NCBI GenBank assembly: GCA_051875715.1
Contig: JBJEHD010000063.1
Location: 1-45,857 of the forward strand
Origin: DYCT01 sp051875715
GTDB taxonomy: Bacteria > Bacteroidota > Bacteroidia > Bacteroidales > Bacteroidaceae
Reading direction: 5' to 3'
Length of the DNA stretch: 45,857 bases
The notes under the pieces: model-generated
The model's database searches: none
The model's input: the letters and a program-made list of their open reading frames with translations, nothing else
What the model was told of the DNA's origin: nothing
Position numbers and translations under genes: made by a program
In this document: positions 34,449 to 43,908 of the stretch, one piece after another
Numbering within the stretch: position 1 is the first letter of the stretch
Layout of the letters: the number at the start of each line of letters is the position of its first letter

Positions 34449-34498
34449 AGGGCTGCGCCAAGCAAAGCATCGCTCGCCGGGCGCAGCCCTCTTCGTTT
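34449..34498 (+). terminator. Terminator after the DPP III-like gene
   Basis: An 11-bp perfect stem (34449-34459 with 34480-34490), 20-nt loop, then CTTCGTTTCC. The T-run is weak. Confidence 0.6.
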
Positions 34499-34526
34499 CC
34501 AAACCATCCCCAAAAACACCCCACCG

Positions 34527-35198
34527 ATGACCATCCCCGAACAAATCAAGGAAATCAAGACCCAACTGCGCATGGCCATGAACGGCGCAGCCTCGCAGTC
34601 AATGCGTGAAAGCGGACTCGACTACCGGCTCAACTTCGGCGTCGAACTGCCACGGCTGAAAGCCATCGCCGCACGCTTCGACAAAAACCACGACCTTGCA
34701 CAAGCCCTCTGGAAAGAAGACATCCGCGAGACCAAGATACTGGCCACCCTGCTGCAACCCGTCGAAACCTTCTACCCCGAAATAGCCGACATCTGGGCCG
34801 AAAGCATCCGGTTCGGCGAACTGGCCGAACTGGCCTGCATGAACCTCTTCCAGCACCTGCCTTACGCACCACGGAAAGCCTTCGAATGGATGGCACGCGA
34901 CGAAGAGCACGTGCAGCAATGCGGATTCCTGCTGGCCACACGGCTGCTCATGAAAGGACGCGAACTCAACCCGCAAGGCACCGACGAGCTCACCGACCAG
35001 GCCCTCGCCACCATCGCATCCCACTCCGCACGCCTGCGCCGCGCAGCAGCCCTCGCCCTCAAGAAATACGCCGAACAAAACGACGCCCAGGCACGGCACG
35101 TGCGACAAGCACTCCAGCCCCTGACCGACACCGACGACGAATACGTGCGCCTCGTCGTCAGCGACATCCTCGACGACATCCGCGCATACGACGAATAA
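34527..35198 (+). CDS. AlkD-like DNA alkylation repair / HEAT-repeat protein
   Basis: A 223-residue all-helical protein of the DNA_alkylation (AlkD/AlkC) superfamily, built from HEAT-like repeats: VELPRLKAIAARF, ALWKEDIRETKILATLLQP, IADIWAESIRFGELAELACM and HSARLRRAAALALKKYAEQ. In characterised AlkD the repeats cradle DNA and the protein excises N3/N7-alkylpurines. The catalytic residues are not clear enough here to claim activity, and many Bacteroidales members of this size are untested. It lies 28 nt after the terminator at 34449 and 73 nt before the fur gene, which has its own promoter. Probably monocistronic. Confidence 0.75.
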   Translation: MTIPEQIKEIKTQLRMAMNGAASQSMRESGLDYRLNFGVELPRLKAIAARFDKNHDLAQALWKEDIRETKILATLLQPVETFYPEIADIWAESIRFGELAELACMNLFQHLPYAPRKAFEWMARDEEHVQQCGFLLATRLLMKGRELNPQGTDELTDQALATIASHSARLRRAAALALKKYAEQNDAQARHVRQALQPLTDTDDEYVRLVVSDILDDIRAYDE

Positions 35199-35234
35199 AT
35201 GTCCGCTTTTCTTTCGGGTTTCACCAAAAAAAAC

Positions 35235-35242
35235 TACCTTTG
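35235..35242 (+). promoter_or_regulatory. -7 box for fur-purA
   Basis: TACCTTTG, exact TAnnTTTG, 29 nt before ATG 35272; TTTC at 35212-35215 sits 19 nt upstream as a possible -33. Confidence 0.6.
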
Positions 35243-35271
35243 TTGGTCGTTAAAAGAGAAAGAAAACCACG

Positions 35272-35742
35272 ATGGGAGATAAAAACGGGAAAGAAACAGC
35301 CAAAAGGCTCCTCACCGAATACCTGGAACGAAACGGGCATCGGAAGACGCCCGAACGCTACGCCATACTGGACGCCATCTACACCATCGAAGGACACTTC
35401 AGCATGGACACACTCTACGAAACCATGCTGAACCAAGCCGAATTCCGCGTCAGCAAAGCCACGCTCTACAACACCATCGGACTGCTGGCCGACGCGAACC
35501 TGGTGATGCGCCACGCATTCGGCGCATCCGCACAATACGAAAAAACCATGGGGCGGACCGCGCACCAACACCTCGTATGCACCCAATGCGGACAGGTGAG
35601 CGAACTGCACGACGAAGCCCTGCAAGAAGCCGTCGAACACACCCGTACAGGACGGTTCCAACCATCGCACTACTCCCTGTACATCTACGGGCTGTGCAGG
35701 AAATGCGCCGGGACAAAAAAGAAAAAGAAAACAAATCAATAA
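35272..35742 (+). CDS. Fur-family transcriptional repressor
   Basis: A 156-residue Fur-superfamily regulator. The winged helix spans RKTPERYAILDAIYTIEGHFSMD and VSKATLYNTIGLLADANLV; the dimerisation/metal domain has HQHLVCTQCGQVSELHDE and a C-terminal CRKC, giving two CxxC pairs for structural zinc. A Lys-rich tail ends the protein. Whether it senses iron (Fur), peroxide (PerR) or zinc (Zur) cannot be read reliably. purA begins 22 nt after its stop (or 7 nt with an earlier ATG), so the two are co-transcribed, an arrangement I recall from other Bacteroidetes. Confidence 0.92.
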   Translation: MGDKNGKETAKRLLTEYLERNGHRKTPERYAILDAIYTIEGHFSMDTLYETMLNQAEFRVSKATLYNTIGLLADANLVMRHAFGASAQYEKTMGRTAHQHLVCTQCGQVSELHDEALQEAVEHTRTGRFQPSHYSLYIYGLCRKCAGTKKKKKTNQ

Positions 35743-35764
35743 CACTCAAATGGAAAGAAAAAAC

Positions 35765-37039
35765 ATGAAAGTAGACGTTCTTTTGGGATTGCAATGGGGA
35801 GACGAAGGCAAAGGAAAAGTAGTCGACGTACTCACCCCGAGATACGACGTGGTCGCACGCTTCCAAGGCGGGCCGAACGCCGGACACACCCTCGAATTTG
35901 AAGGACAAAAATACGTGCTCCGATCCATCCCCTCCGGAATCTTCCAAGGAGACAAAGCCAACATCATCGGAAACGGCGTCGTGCTCGATCCCGCCCTCTT
36001 TAAAGCCGAAGCCGAAGCACTCGAAGCATCCGGCCATCCGCTGAAAGAACGACTCCACATCTCGAAAAAGGCACACCTCATCCTGCCCACGCACCGCATA
36101 CTCGACGCCGCCTACGAAGCAGCCAAAGGCGATGCCAAGGTAGGAACCACCGGGAAAGGAATCGGACCGACCTACACCGACAAAGTGAGCCGGAACGGCA
36201 TGCGCGTAGGCGACATTCTGCACAACTTCGAAGCCAAATACGCCCAAGCAAAAGCACGGCACGAACAAATCCTCCGAAGCATGAACTACGCTTACGAACT
36301 GGACGAACTGGAAAAAGCCTGGATGGAAGGCATCGAATACCTGCGCCAATTCCACCTCGTGGACAGCGAACACGAAGTGAACAGACTCCTCGGCGAAGGG
36401 AAAAGCATCCTCTGCGAAGGTGCACAAGGAACCATGCTCGACGTCGACTTCGGATCCTACCCCTTCGTCACCTCCTCCAACACCATCTGCGCCGGAGCAT
36501 GCACCGGACTCGGCGTAAGCCCCAACAAGATAGGAGAAGTATACGGCATCATGAAAGCCTACTGCACACGCGTAGGAAGCGGCCCATTCCCCACCGAACT
36601 CTTCGACGAAACCGGACAGACCATCCGAAACCTCGGACATGAGTACGGAGCCGTCACCGGACGCGAAAGACGATGCGGATGGATCGACCTCGTCGCACTC
36701 CGCTACTCCATCATGGTGAACGGAGTCACACGGCTCATCATGATGAAGAGCGACGTGCTCGACGGATTCGAAACCATCAAAGCCTGCGTGGCCTACCGAA
36801 TCGGCGGAGAAGAAATCGACTACTTCCCCTATGACATCAACGAAGGCGTCGAACCCGTCTATGCCGAACTGCCCGGATGGCGCACCGACATGACCAAGAT
36901 GACCAGCGAAGACGAATTCCCCGAAGAATTCAACGCCTACGTCTCCTTCCTCGAAGACCAACTGGGCGTACCCATCCACATCATCTCCGTCGGACCCGAC
37001 CGCGAACAGACCATCGAACGATACACCGAAGCGGACTAA
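35765..37039 (+). CDS. purA: Adenylosuccinate synthetase
   Basis: PurA joins IMP and aspartate with GTP in the first step from IMP to AMP. 424 residues. The GTP loop GDEGKGK is at 12-18 with the catalytic Asp (D13), and the catalytic His is in GGPNAGHTL (H41). KVGTTGKGIGPTYTDKVSR, LCEGAQGTMLDVDFGSYPFVTSS and TTGRERRCGW-type motifs (here VTGRERRCGW) are intact. The start at 35765 (MKVDVLLGLQWGDEG) follows relatives; ATG 35750 adds five residues. The last gene of the Fur operon, terminated by a 13-bp hairpin. Confidence 0.97.
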   Translation: MKVDVLLGLQWGDEGKGKVVDVLTPRYDVVARFQGGPNAGHTLEFEGQKYVLRSIPSGIFQGDKANIIGNGVVLDPALFKAEAEALEASGHPLKERLHISKKAHLILPTHRILDAAYEAAKGDAKVGTTGKGIGPTYTDKVSRNGMRVGDILHNFEAKYAQAKARHEQILRSMNYAYELDELEKAWMEGIEYLRQFHLVDSEHEVNRLLGEGKSILCEGAQGTMLDVDFGSYPFVTSSNTICAGACTGLGVSPNKIGEVYGIMKAYCTRVGSGPFPTELFDETGQTIRNLGHEYGAVTGRERRCGWIDLVALRYSIMVNGVTRLIMMKSDVLDGFETIKACVAYRIGGEEIDYFPYDINEGVEPVYAELPGWRTDMTKMTSEDEFPEEFNAYVSFLEDQLGVPIHIISVGPDREQTIERYTEAD

Positions 37040-37084
37040 ACTTCGCACCGCAAGGCCTCGACACGGCCTGCCCATACAAAAACA

Positions 37085-37124
37085 GAAACGCCCCTGCCGC
37101 ACCAAATGGCCGCAGGGGCGTTTC
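37085..37124. terminator. Bidirectional terminator, purA / glmS
   Basis: A perfect 13-bp stem (37085-37097 with 37112-37124), 14-nt loop, between convergent genes. It shares the stem core AACGCCCCTGC with the hairpin at 8316. Confidence 0.75.
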
Positions 37125-37146
37125 CCATATCTAGTGAGGAGAGCCG

Positions 37147-38991
37147 TCACTCCACCGTCACACTCTTGGCCAGATTCCGAGGCTGGTCCACATCCTTGCC
37201 CTTGCACACGGCAATGTGGTAGGCCAGCAACTGCAGCGGAACGGTGGCCAGCAACGGCTCCAGGCACTCGGGCACCGGAGGCAACTCGATTACCTCGTCG
37301 GCCAGGCTGGCAATGTCCGTATCGCCCTCCGTCACCAAGGCAATGACCCGGCCGTGACGCGCCTTAATCTCCTGCACGTTGCTCAACACCTTCTCGTACA
37401 TGGCATTGTGCGTGGCAATGACCACCACCGGCATCTCCGCATCGACCAGCGCGATAGGCCCGTGCTTCATCTCCGCCGCCGGATACCCCTCGGCATGGAT
37501 GTACGAAATCTCCTTCAACTTCAGCGCACCTTCCAAAGCCACCGGATAAGAATAACCACGCCCGAGGTAGATGAAATTGTGCGCATACGTGAAAGTCTTA
37601 GCCAGCAAGGCAATCCGATCGTTCTGGCGCAGCACCCTTCGAATCATCTCCGGGACAGCGCAAAGCCCACGCACCACGTCGGCCCACTCCGCACGCTCCA
37701 TCGTCCCCCGGCACTCTGCCAGCGCCAACGCCAACAACGTCAGCACCGCCACCTGCCCCGTGAACGCCTTCGTCGAGGCCACCCCAATCTCCGGACCTAC
37801 GTGAATGTACGAACCCGTATCCGTGGCCCGCGGAATGGACGAACCCACTGCATTGCAAATGCCGTAGATGAAAGCACCCCGGCTGCGGGCCAACTCTACC
37901 GCCGCAAGCGTGTCCGCCGTCTCGCCACTCTGCGAAATGGCAATCACCACGTCGCCCGGCATCACCACCGGGTCGCTGTAGCGGAACTCGGAAGCATAAG
38001 CCACCTCCGTCGGAATGCGGCAAAAACTCTCCAGCAAATGCTTGCCAATGAGCGCAGCATGCCATGACGTGCCGCATGCCACGATGATGAAACGACCCGC
38101 CGACAACAACCGATCCCGATGGGCCGACACCGCCGACAACGACACCCTGACAGCCTCTGCATCCAACCGGCCACGCATACAGTCCTGCAAACAGTCCGGC
38201 TGGTCGAAAATCTCCTTCAACATGAAATGTGGAAAACCTCCCTTCTCCAACTGGCCCAGATTCAACTCGACACGCTGTTCGCGAGGCGTCGCAGGCACAT
38301 TCTGCAAGTCCACCACCTGCAACGGCCCGTCTGCCCGGAGCACGGCTACCTCGCCGTCTTTCAAATAGACCACCCGGTCCGTATGCTCCACGATGGGCGT
38401 GGCGTCGGATGCCAGGAAGAACTCATCCTGACCGAGGCCGACCACCAACGGACTGCACCGCCGGGCCGCCACAATCTCGTCCGGACGTTCCCGGTCGACA
38501 ACAGCGATGGCATACGCCCCCACCACCTCGCGCAAAGCCAGACGAACCGCCGTCAGCAAATCCGTCCGGCCAGCCTGCTGGAAATAATCAATCAACTGCA
38601 CCAGCACCTCCGTGTCCGTCGTACTCGCAAACACATACCCCTTCCGGCCCAAACGTTCCTTCAGCACCGCATAATTCTCAATGATGCCATTGTGGACCAA
38701 CGCCAACCGGCCCGATGACGAACAATGTGGATGCGCATTGGCCTGACAGGGCTCGCCATGCGTCGCCCAACGAGTATGCGCAATACCCACACAACCCGAC
38801 AAATCCTTCTGCGACGCAAAAGCCTCCAAGTCCGCCACCTTGCCCTTCGCCTTGTACACACGCAGCGAACCGCCGGCCGACAACAAAGCCACACCTGCAC
38901 TGTCATAACCTCGGTACTCCAACCGTTTCAAACCCTTGATCAAAATAGGATAAGCATCCCTGCGGCCGATATAGCCTACAATTCCACACAT
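37147..38991 (-). CDS. glmS: Glutamine-fructose-6-phosphate aminotransferase (isomerizing)
   Basis: GlmS makes glucosamine-6-phosphate for peptidoglycan and LPS. 614 residues. After Met removal the nucleophile is Cys2 (MCGIVGYIG). The N-terminal glutaminase domain has RLEYRGYDSAG, HTRWATHGEP and HNGIIENY; two SIS domains follow (ACGTSWHAALIGKHLLE, SQSGETADTL, STKAFTGQVA), and the C-terminus is DQPRNLAKSVTVE, the conserved tail. No glmS ribozyme is expected or seen in the short leader. It is divergent from gltBD, so two glutamine-consuming activities share one intergenic region. Confidence 0.97.
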   Translation of the reverse strand: MCGIVGYIGRRDAYPILIKGLKRLEYRGYDSAGVALLSAGGSLRVYKAKGKVADLEAFASQKDLSGCVGIAHTRWATHGEPCQANAHPHCSSSGRLALVHNGIIENYAVLKERLGRKGYVFASTTDTEVLVQLIDYFQQAGRTDLLTAVRLALREVVGAYAIAVVDRERPDEIVAARRCSPLVVGLGQDEFFLASDATPIVEHTDRVVYLKDGEVAVLRADGPLQVVDLQNVPATPREQRVELNLGQLEKGGFPHFMLKEIFDQPDCLQDCMRGRLDAEAVRVSLSAVSAHRDRLLSAGRFIIVACGTSWHAALIGKHLLESFCRIPTEVAYASEFRYSDPVVMPGDVVIAISQSGETADTLAAVELARSRGAFIYGICNAVGSSIPRATDTGSYIHVGPEIGVASTKAFTGQVAVLTLLALALAECRGTMERAEWADVVRGLCAVPEMIRRVLRQNDRIALLAKTFTYAHNFIYLGRGYSYPVALEGALKLKEISYIHAEGYPAAEMKHGPIALVDAEMPVVVIATHNAMYEKVLSNVQEIKARHGRVIALVTEGDTDIASLADEVIELPPVPECLEPLLATVPLQLLAYHIAVCKGKDVDQPRNLAKSVTVE

Positions 38992-39311
38992 AATTCGTCC
39001 GTTTTCTTAAGTTAGTATGGCCGAAAGATAAGAAGCATGCATCAAAATGCAAGGAAAAGCAGGAAACAACTTCACACTTTTATTCAATACAAGCAATCAA
39101 ATAATCAATCCGTAATCAATAACAAACATTTTCGTTTCACATCATCAAACATAACAAGGTATAGAAGACAAATTGTAAGCCATCCGGCAAGGAGGCCGTT
39201 TTTAAGGGAAGCAAATTCACCAAAAAGTATTTCAGCACGAAGGCATATACCTATATTTGCAAACAAAAAGCATAGTAAGTACACATTTTCAAATACAATA
39301 AGAAAGCAATC
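38992..39311. other. AT-rich divergent intergenic region, glmS / gltB
   Basis: About 320 nt, far richer in A+T than the flanking genes. On the minus side TATCTTTC (39023-39030) is a near -7 box for glmS, 32 nt from its ATG. A small stem with T5 (GGC-AAGGAG-GCC then GTTTTT, near 39187-39203) could be an attenuator. I see no riboswitch class that I recognise and no gene. Confidence 0.5.
39230..39259 (+). promoter_or_regulatory. Promoter for gltBD
   Basis: TATATTTG at 39252-39259 fits TAnnTTTG exactly; TTTC at 39230-39233 lies 18 nt upstream. It is 53 nt from the gltB ATG. Confidence 0.6.
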
Positions 39312-42300
39312 ATGGTAAAAAGAGAACAAACCAACACTCCGAGGATGCCACAAGAGGCGACACGCCCTCGAACGAAAGCAACCGGCTTGTACGACGATGC
39401 CTACGAACACGACGCGTGCGGCGTAGGCATGCTGGTCAACATACACGGCAACAAGTCGCACGACCTGGTCGACGCCGCACTCAAAGTGCTCGAGAACATG
39501 CGCCACCGGGGAGCCGAAGGAGCCGACAACAAAACCGGAGACGGAGCAGGAATCATGCTCCAAATACCCCACGAATTCATCCTGCTGCAAGGAATACCCG
39601 TACCCGAAAAAGGGAAATACGGCACCGGGCTGGTCTTCCTGCCCAAAGACGAAAAACGACAGGCCGACATACTCAGCATCCTCATCGACGAAATAGAAAA
39701 AGAAGGACTTACGCTGATGCACCTGCGGAGCGTACCCACCAATCCGGACATTCTGGGGAAAGACGCACTGGAAAGCGAACCTGACATCAAACAACTGTTC
39801 GTCACCGGAGCACCCGCCGACAACACAGCCTTCGAACGACAACTGTACCTCATCCGCAAACGCATCGAACGAAGAGTGAAGGACAAAGACTTCTACGTCG
39901 TCTCACTATCCAACCGGAACATCGTCTACAAAGGCATGCTCTCCTCCATGCAACTCCGACACTACTATCCCGACCTGACAAACAGTTACTTCACCAGTGG
40001 TCTGGCCCTGGTGCACTCGCGCTTCAGCACCAACACCTTCCCCACCTGGAGCCTGGCACAACCCTTCCGCCTCCTCGCCCACAACGGCGAAATCAACACC
40101 ATCCGTGGAAACAGAGCCTGGATGGAAGCACGCGAAAGCGTACTCTCCTCACCCGCCCTCGGCGACATCCGAAGCATACGGCCCATCGTGCAAGAAGGCA
40201 TGAGCGACAGCGCATCGCTCGACAACGTGCTCGAGTTCCTCGTCATGTCCGGCATGAGCCTCCCACACGCCATGGCCATGCTCGTACCTGAATCCTTCAA
40301 CGAGAAAAACCCCATCAGCGAAGACCTGAAAGCATTCTACGAATACCACTCCATCCTCATGGAACCCTGGGACGGACCGGCCGCACTCCTCTTCAGTGAC
40401 GGACGCTACGCCGGAGGAATGCTCGACCGAAACGGACTCAGACCCGCTCGATACCTCATCACCAACAACGACATGATGGTGGTGGCAAGCGAAGTAGGCG
40501 TCATGGACTTCGAACCCGCCGACATCAAAGAAAAAGGACGGCTCCAACCTGGAAAGATACTCCTTGTCGACACCGAAAAAGGCCAAATCTACTACGACGG
40601 CGAACTGAAACGCCAACTGGCAGAAGCACTCCCCTACCGCACCTGGCTGGCCAACAATCGCATCGAACTGGACGAACTAAAAAGCGGACGGAAAGTGGAA
40701 CACGGAGTAAATGACTATCCCCGGATGCTGCGCAACTTTGGATTCTCGAAGGAAGACATCCAACGCATCCTCATCCCCATGGCGACAAACGGAGCAGAAC
40801 CCGTCGCCTCAATGGGAAACGACACACCGCTGGCCGTACTCAGCCAAAAGCCCCAACTGCTCTTCAACTACTTCCGGCAACAGTTCGCACAAGTCACAAA
40901 CCCACCCATCGACCCTCTGAGGGAAGAACTCGTCATGAGCCTGACCGAATACATCGGCGCAGTGGGCATGAACATCCTCACCCCGAATGAGACACACTGC
41001 AAAATGGTCCGACTGGCACACCCCGTGCTCAGCAACGGACAACTAGACATTCTGTGCAACATCCGATACAAAGGATTCAAAACCATCAAACTCTCCACCT
41101 GCTACGAAGTCAAACGAGGACGGGCCGCCATGCAAGAAGCACTTTCCAGCCTCTGCAAACAAGCCGAGCAATCGGTGGGCGACGGTGTGAACTACATCGT
41201 CTTGTCCGACCGAAACGTCGACCCCGAACACGCAGCCATCCCCTCGCTGCTGGCCGTGAGCGCCGTACACCACCACCTCATCTCCGTACAGAAGCGCGTA
41301 CAGACAGCACTCATCGTCGAAAGCGGCGAAATACGCGAAGTCATGCACGCCGCACTCCTGCTCGGATTCGGAGCCAGCGCCATCAACCCCTACATGGCAT
41401 TCGCCATCCTGGACAACCTGGTCAAGCAAGGCGAAATCCAACTCAACTACGAAACAGCCGAGAAAAACTACATCAAAGCCATCTGCAAAGGACTCTTCAA
41501 AATCATGAGCAAAATGGGCATCAGCACCATCCGCTCCTACCGGGGTGCAAAAATCTTCGAAGCAGTAGGCTTGAGCGAAGAACTCTCCAACGCCTACTTC
41601 GGAGGATTACGCTCTACAATCGGAGGCATCCGGCTCGACGAAGTGGCACGCGACACAGCCGCCTTCCACGCCGATGCCTTTGGCCGCCACGAGGCCATCG
41701 AAAGCCCCGACACCCTGCTCGCACACAAAGGCATCTACTCCTATCGGAAAGACGGAGAAAGCCACGCATGGAACCCCGAAACCATTTCCACACTCCAACT
41801 GGCCACACGTCTGGGCTCCTACAAAAAATTCAAGGAATTCACCCGCCTCGTCGATGAAAAGGAAAGCCCGATTTTCCTGCGCGACTTCCTCGGATTCCGC
41901 CGAAATCCCATCCCGGTCGACCAAGTGGAACCCGTGGAGAACATACTCAAGCGATTCGTCACAGGCGCCATGTCGTTCGGTGCAATCAGCAAAGAAGCAC
42001 ACGAAGCCATGGCGCTGGCCATGAACAAGATAGGCGGACGAAGCAACACCGGAGAAGGAGGCGAAGACAGCGAACGCTTCAAAGCCGTCCACGAAGGAAT
42101 CCCCCTCCGCTCGAGAATAAAACAAGTGGCTTCCGGCCGATTCGGCGTGACAACCGAATACCTGGCCAACGCCGACGAAATACAAATCAAAGTGGCCCAA
42201 GGCGCGAAACCGGGCGAAGGAGGACAGCTGCCCGGCTTCAAAGTGGACGAGGTGATTGCGAAAACCCGTCATTCCATTCCAGGCATTTCGCTCATCTCCC

Positions 42301-43874
42301 CACCGCCCCACCACGACATCTACAGCATCGAAGACCTGGCACAACTCATCTTCGACCTCAAGAACGTCAATCCCAAAGCACTCATCAGCGTAAAACTGGT
42401 GGCAGAAAGCGGCGTCGGCACCATCGCAGCAGGCGTAGCCAAGGCAAAAGCCGACCTCATCGTCATCAGCGGAGCCGAAGGAGGAACAGGCGCCTCGCCG
42501 GCCTCATCCATACGCTATGCCGGAATCTCACCTGAAATCGGACTGAGCGAAACACAACAGACACTCGTCCTCAACGGACTGCGCGGACAAGTGGTGCTGC
42601 AAGTGGACGGCCAACTCAAAACCGGTCGGGACGTCATCTTGATGGCCCTGCTCGGAGCAGAAGAATTCGGATTCGCTACGGCCGTCCTCATCGTACTGGG
42701 ATGCGTCATGATGCGCAAATGCCATCAAAACACCTGCCCTGTGGGAGTTGCCACCCAGGACGCCAACCTGCGCCAACGCTTCCGTGGACGCTACGAATAT
42801 CTCGTAAACTACTTCACATTCCTGGCACAAGAAGTACGTGAATACCTGGCCGAGATGGGATACACCCGGTTGGAAGACATCGTCGGCCACACCGAGCTCA
42901 TTGTCGACCGGGCCGGACAATCCGGCACCTTCCGCTACACACATCCCAAATACAACCTACTCGACTTCTCACGGCTGCTGCACCGCATACAATCGACAGC
43001 CGCCATCCACCACGTGTCCAGCCAAATGCACGAAATAGCCCATGTGAAAGACCTCGCACTCATCGAAGCTGCACAAGAAGCCATCAAACACGGGCGCGAA
43101 GTCTCACTGGAATACGCCATCGCCAACACCGACCGCTCGGTAGGAGCCATGCTCTCCGGACAAATCGCTATGCGGTACGGTGAAACCGGACTTCCCGACC
43201 AGACTCTCAACGTGAAATTCAAAGGTTCGGCCGGGCAATCGTTCGGAGCCTTCCTGATGCACGGTGTCTGCTTCCGCCTCGAAGGAGAAGCCAACGACTA
43301 CCTCGGCAAAGGACTAAGCGGAGGACTCATCTCCGTCAAGCCCCCCATCCGAAGCAACTTCGAAGCAGAGAAAAACACCATCGCAGGCAACACACTCCTC
43401 TACGGAGCCACATCCGGCGAGGTCTACATCAACGGACGGGTGGGCGAACGCTTTGCCGTACGCAACTCCGGAGCCGTGGCCGTTGTCGAAGGTGTGGGAG
43501 ACCACTGCTGCGAATACATGACCGGCGGACGCGTCGTCGTCCTGGGTGAAACCGGACGAAACTTCGCAGCCGGCATGTCGGGCGGCGTGGCCTATGTGTG
43601 GAATCCCAAAGGAGACTTCGACTACTTCTGCAACATGGAAATGGTGGAACTCTCGCTCATCGAAGAGACAAGTTATCGGAAAGAACTGCACGAACTCATC
43701 CGAACCCACTACTTCTACACCGGGAGCCCGCTGGCCAAGACCATGCTCGACGACTGGGACCACTATGCCGAGCAATTCATACAGGTTGTCCCCATCGAAT
43801 ACAAACGGGTATTGCAAGAAGAACAAATGCGCAAACTACAACAGAAGATTGCCGACATGCAACGCGATTATTAA
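39312..43874 (+). CDS. gltB: Glutamate synthase, large (alpha) subunit
   Basis: GltB converts glutamine and 2-oxoglutarate to two glutamates. 1520 residues. A 35-residue leader precedes the glutaminase nucleophile C36 (DACGVGMLVN), which must be exposed by processing. The amidotransferase domain follows (MRHRGAEGADNKTGDGAG, HSRFSTNTFPTW, NGEINTIRGN), then the central domain, then the FMN-binding synthase domain (MSFGAISKEAHEAMA, GRSNTGEGGED, KPGEGGQLPG, EGGTGASP). The 3Fe-4S cysteines are at about 1131-1142 (CVMMRKCHQNTC). The C-terminal GXGXG beta-helix (GSAGQSFGAF, GKGLSGGLI, AVVEGVGDHCCEYMTGG) is complete. gltD follows after 34 nt. Confidence 0.97.
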   Translation: MVKREQTNTPRMPQEATRPRTKATGLYDDAYEHDACGVGMLVNIHGNKSHDLVDAALKVLENMRHRGAEGADNKTGDGAGIMLQIPHEFILLQGIPVPEKGKYGTGLVFLPKDEKRQADILSILIDEIEKEGLTLMHLRSVPTNPDILGKDALESEPDIKQLFVTGAPADNTAFERQLYLIRKRIERRVKDKDFYVVSLSNRNIVYKGMLSSMQLRHYYPDLTNSYFTSGLALVHSRFSTNTFPTWSLAQPFRLLAHNGEINTIRGNRAWMEARESVLSSPALGDIRSIRPIVQEGMSDSASLDNVLEFLVMSGMSLPHAMAMLVPESFNEKNPISEDLKAFYEYHSILMEPWDGPAALLFSDGRYAGGMLDRNGLRPARYLITNNDMMVVASEVGVMDFEPADIKEKGRLQPGKILLVDTEKGQIYYDGELKRQLAEALPYRTWLANNRIELDELKSGRKVEHGVNDYPRMLRNFGFSKEDIQRILIPMATNGAEPVASMGNDTPLAVLSQKPQLLFNYFRQQFAQVTNPPIDPLREELVMSLTEYIGAVGMNILTPNETHCKMVRLAHPVLSNGQLDILCNIRYKGFKTIKLSTCYEVKRGRAAMQEALSSLCKQAEQSVGDGVNYIVLSDRNVDPEHAAIPSLLAVSAVHHHLISVQKRVQTALIVESGEIREVMHAALLLGFGASAINPYMAFAILDNLVKQGEIQLNYETAEKNYIKAICKGLFKIMSKMGISTIRSYRGAKIFEAVGLSEELSNAYFGGLRSTIGGIRLDEVARDTAAFHADAFGRHEAIESPDTLLAHKGIYSYRKDGESHAWNPETISTLQLATRLGSYKKFKEFTRLVDEKESPIFLRDFLGFRRNPIPVDQVEPVENILKRFVTGAMSFGAISKEAHEAMALAMNKIGGRSNTGEGGEDSERFKAVHEGIPLRSRIKQVASGRFGVTTEYLANADEIQIKVAQGAKPGEGGQLPGFKVDEVIAKTRHSIPGISLISPPPHHDIYSIEDLAQLIFDLKNVNPKALISVKLVAESGVGTIAAGVAKAKADLIVISGAEGGTGASPASSIRYAGISPEIGLSETQQTLVLNGLRGQVVLQVDGQLKTGRDVILMALLGAEEFGFATAVLIVLGCVMMRKCHQNTCPVGVATQDANLRQRFRGRYEYLVNYFTFLAQEVREYLAEMGYTRLEDIVGHTELIVDRAGQSGTFRYTHPKYNLLDFSRLLHRIQSTAAIHHVSSQMHEIAHVKDLALIEAAQEAIKHGREVSLEYAIANTDRSVGAMLSGQIAMRYGETGLPDQTLNVKFKGSAGQSFGAFLMHGVCFRLEGEANDYLGKGLSGGLISVKPPIRSNFEAEKNTIAGNTLLYGATSGEVYINGRVGERFAVRNSGAVAVVEGVGDHCCEYMTGGRVVVLGETGRNFAAGMSGGVAYVWNPKGDFDYFCNMEMVELSLIEETSYRKELHELIRTHYFYTGSPLAKTMLDDWDHYAEQFIQVVPIEYKRVLQEEQMRKLQQKIADMQRDY

Positions 43875-43908
43875 AAACAAGAAACCAACACTAAAAAAAA
43901 ATCATCTC

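Noticed and set aside
38992..39311. glmS ribozyme or a nitrogen riboswitch in the glmS/gltB intergenic region
   Set aside because: The glmS leader is short after its promoter box, no ribozyme core is visible, and the AT-rich sequence shows no stable conserved fold that I recognise.
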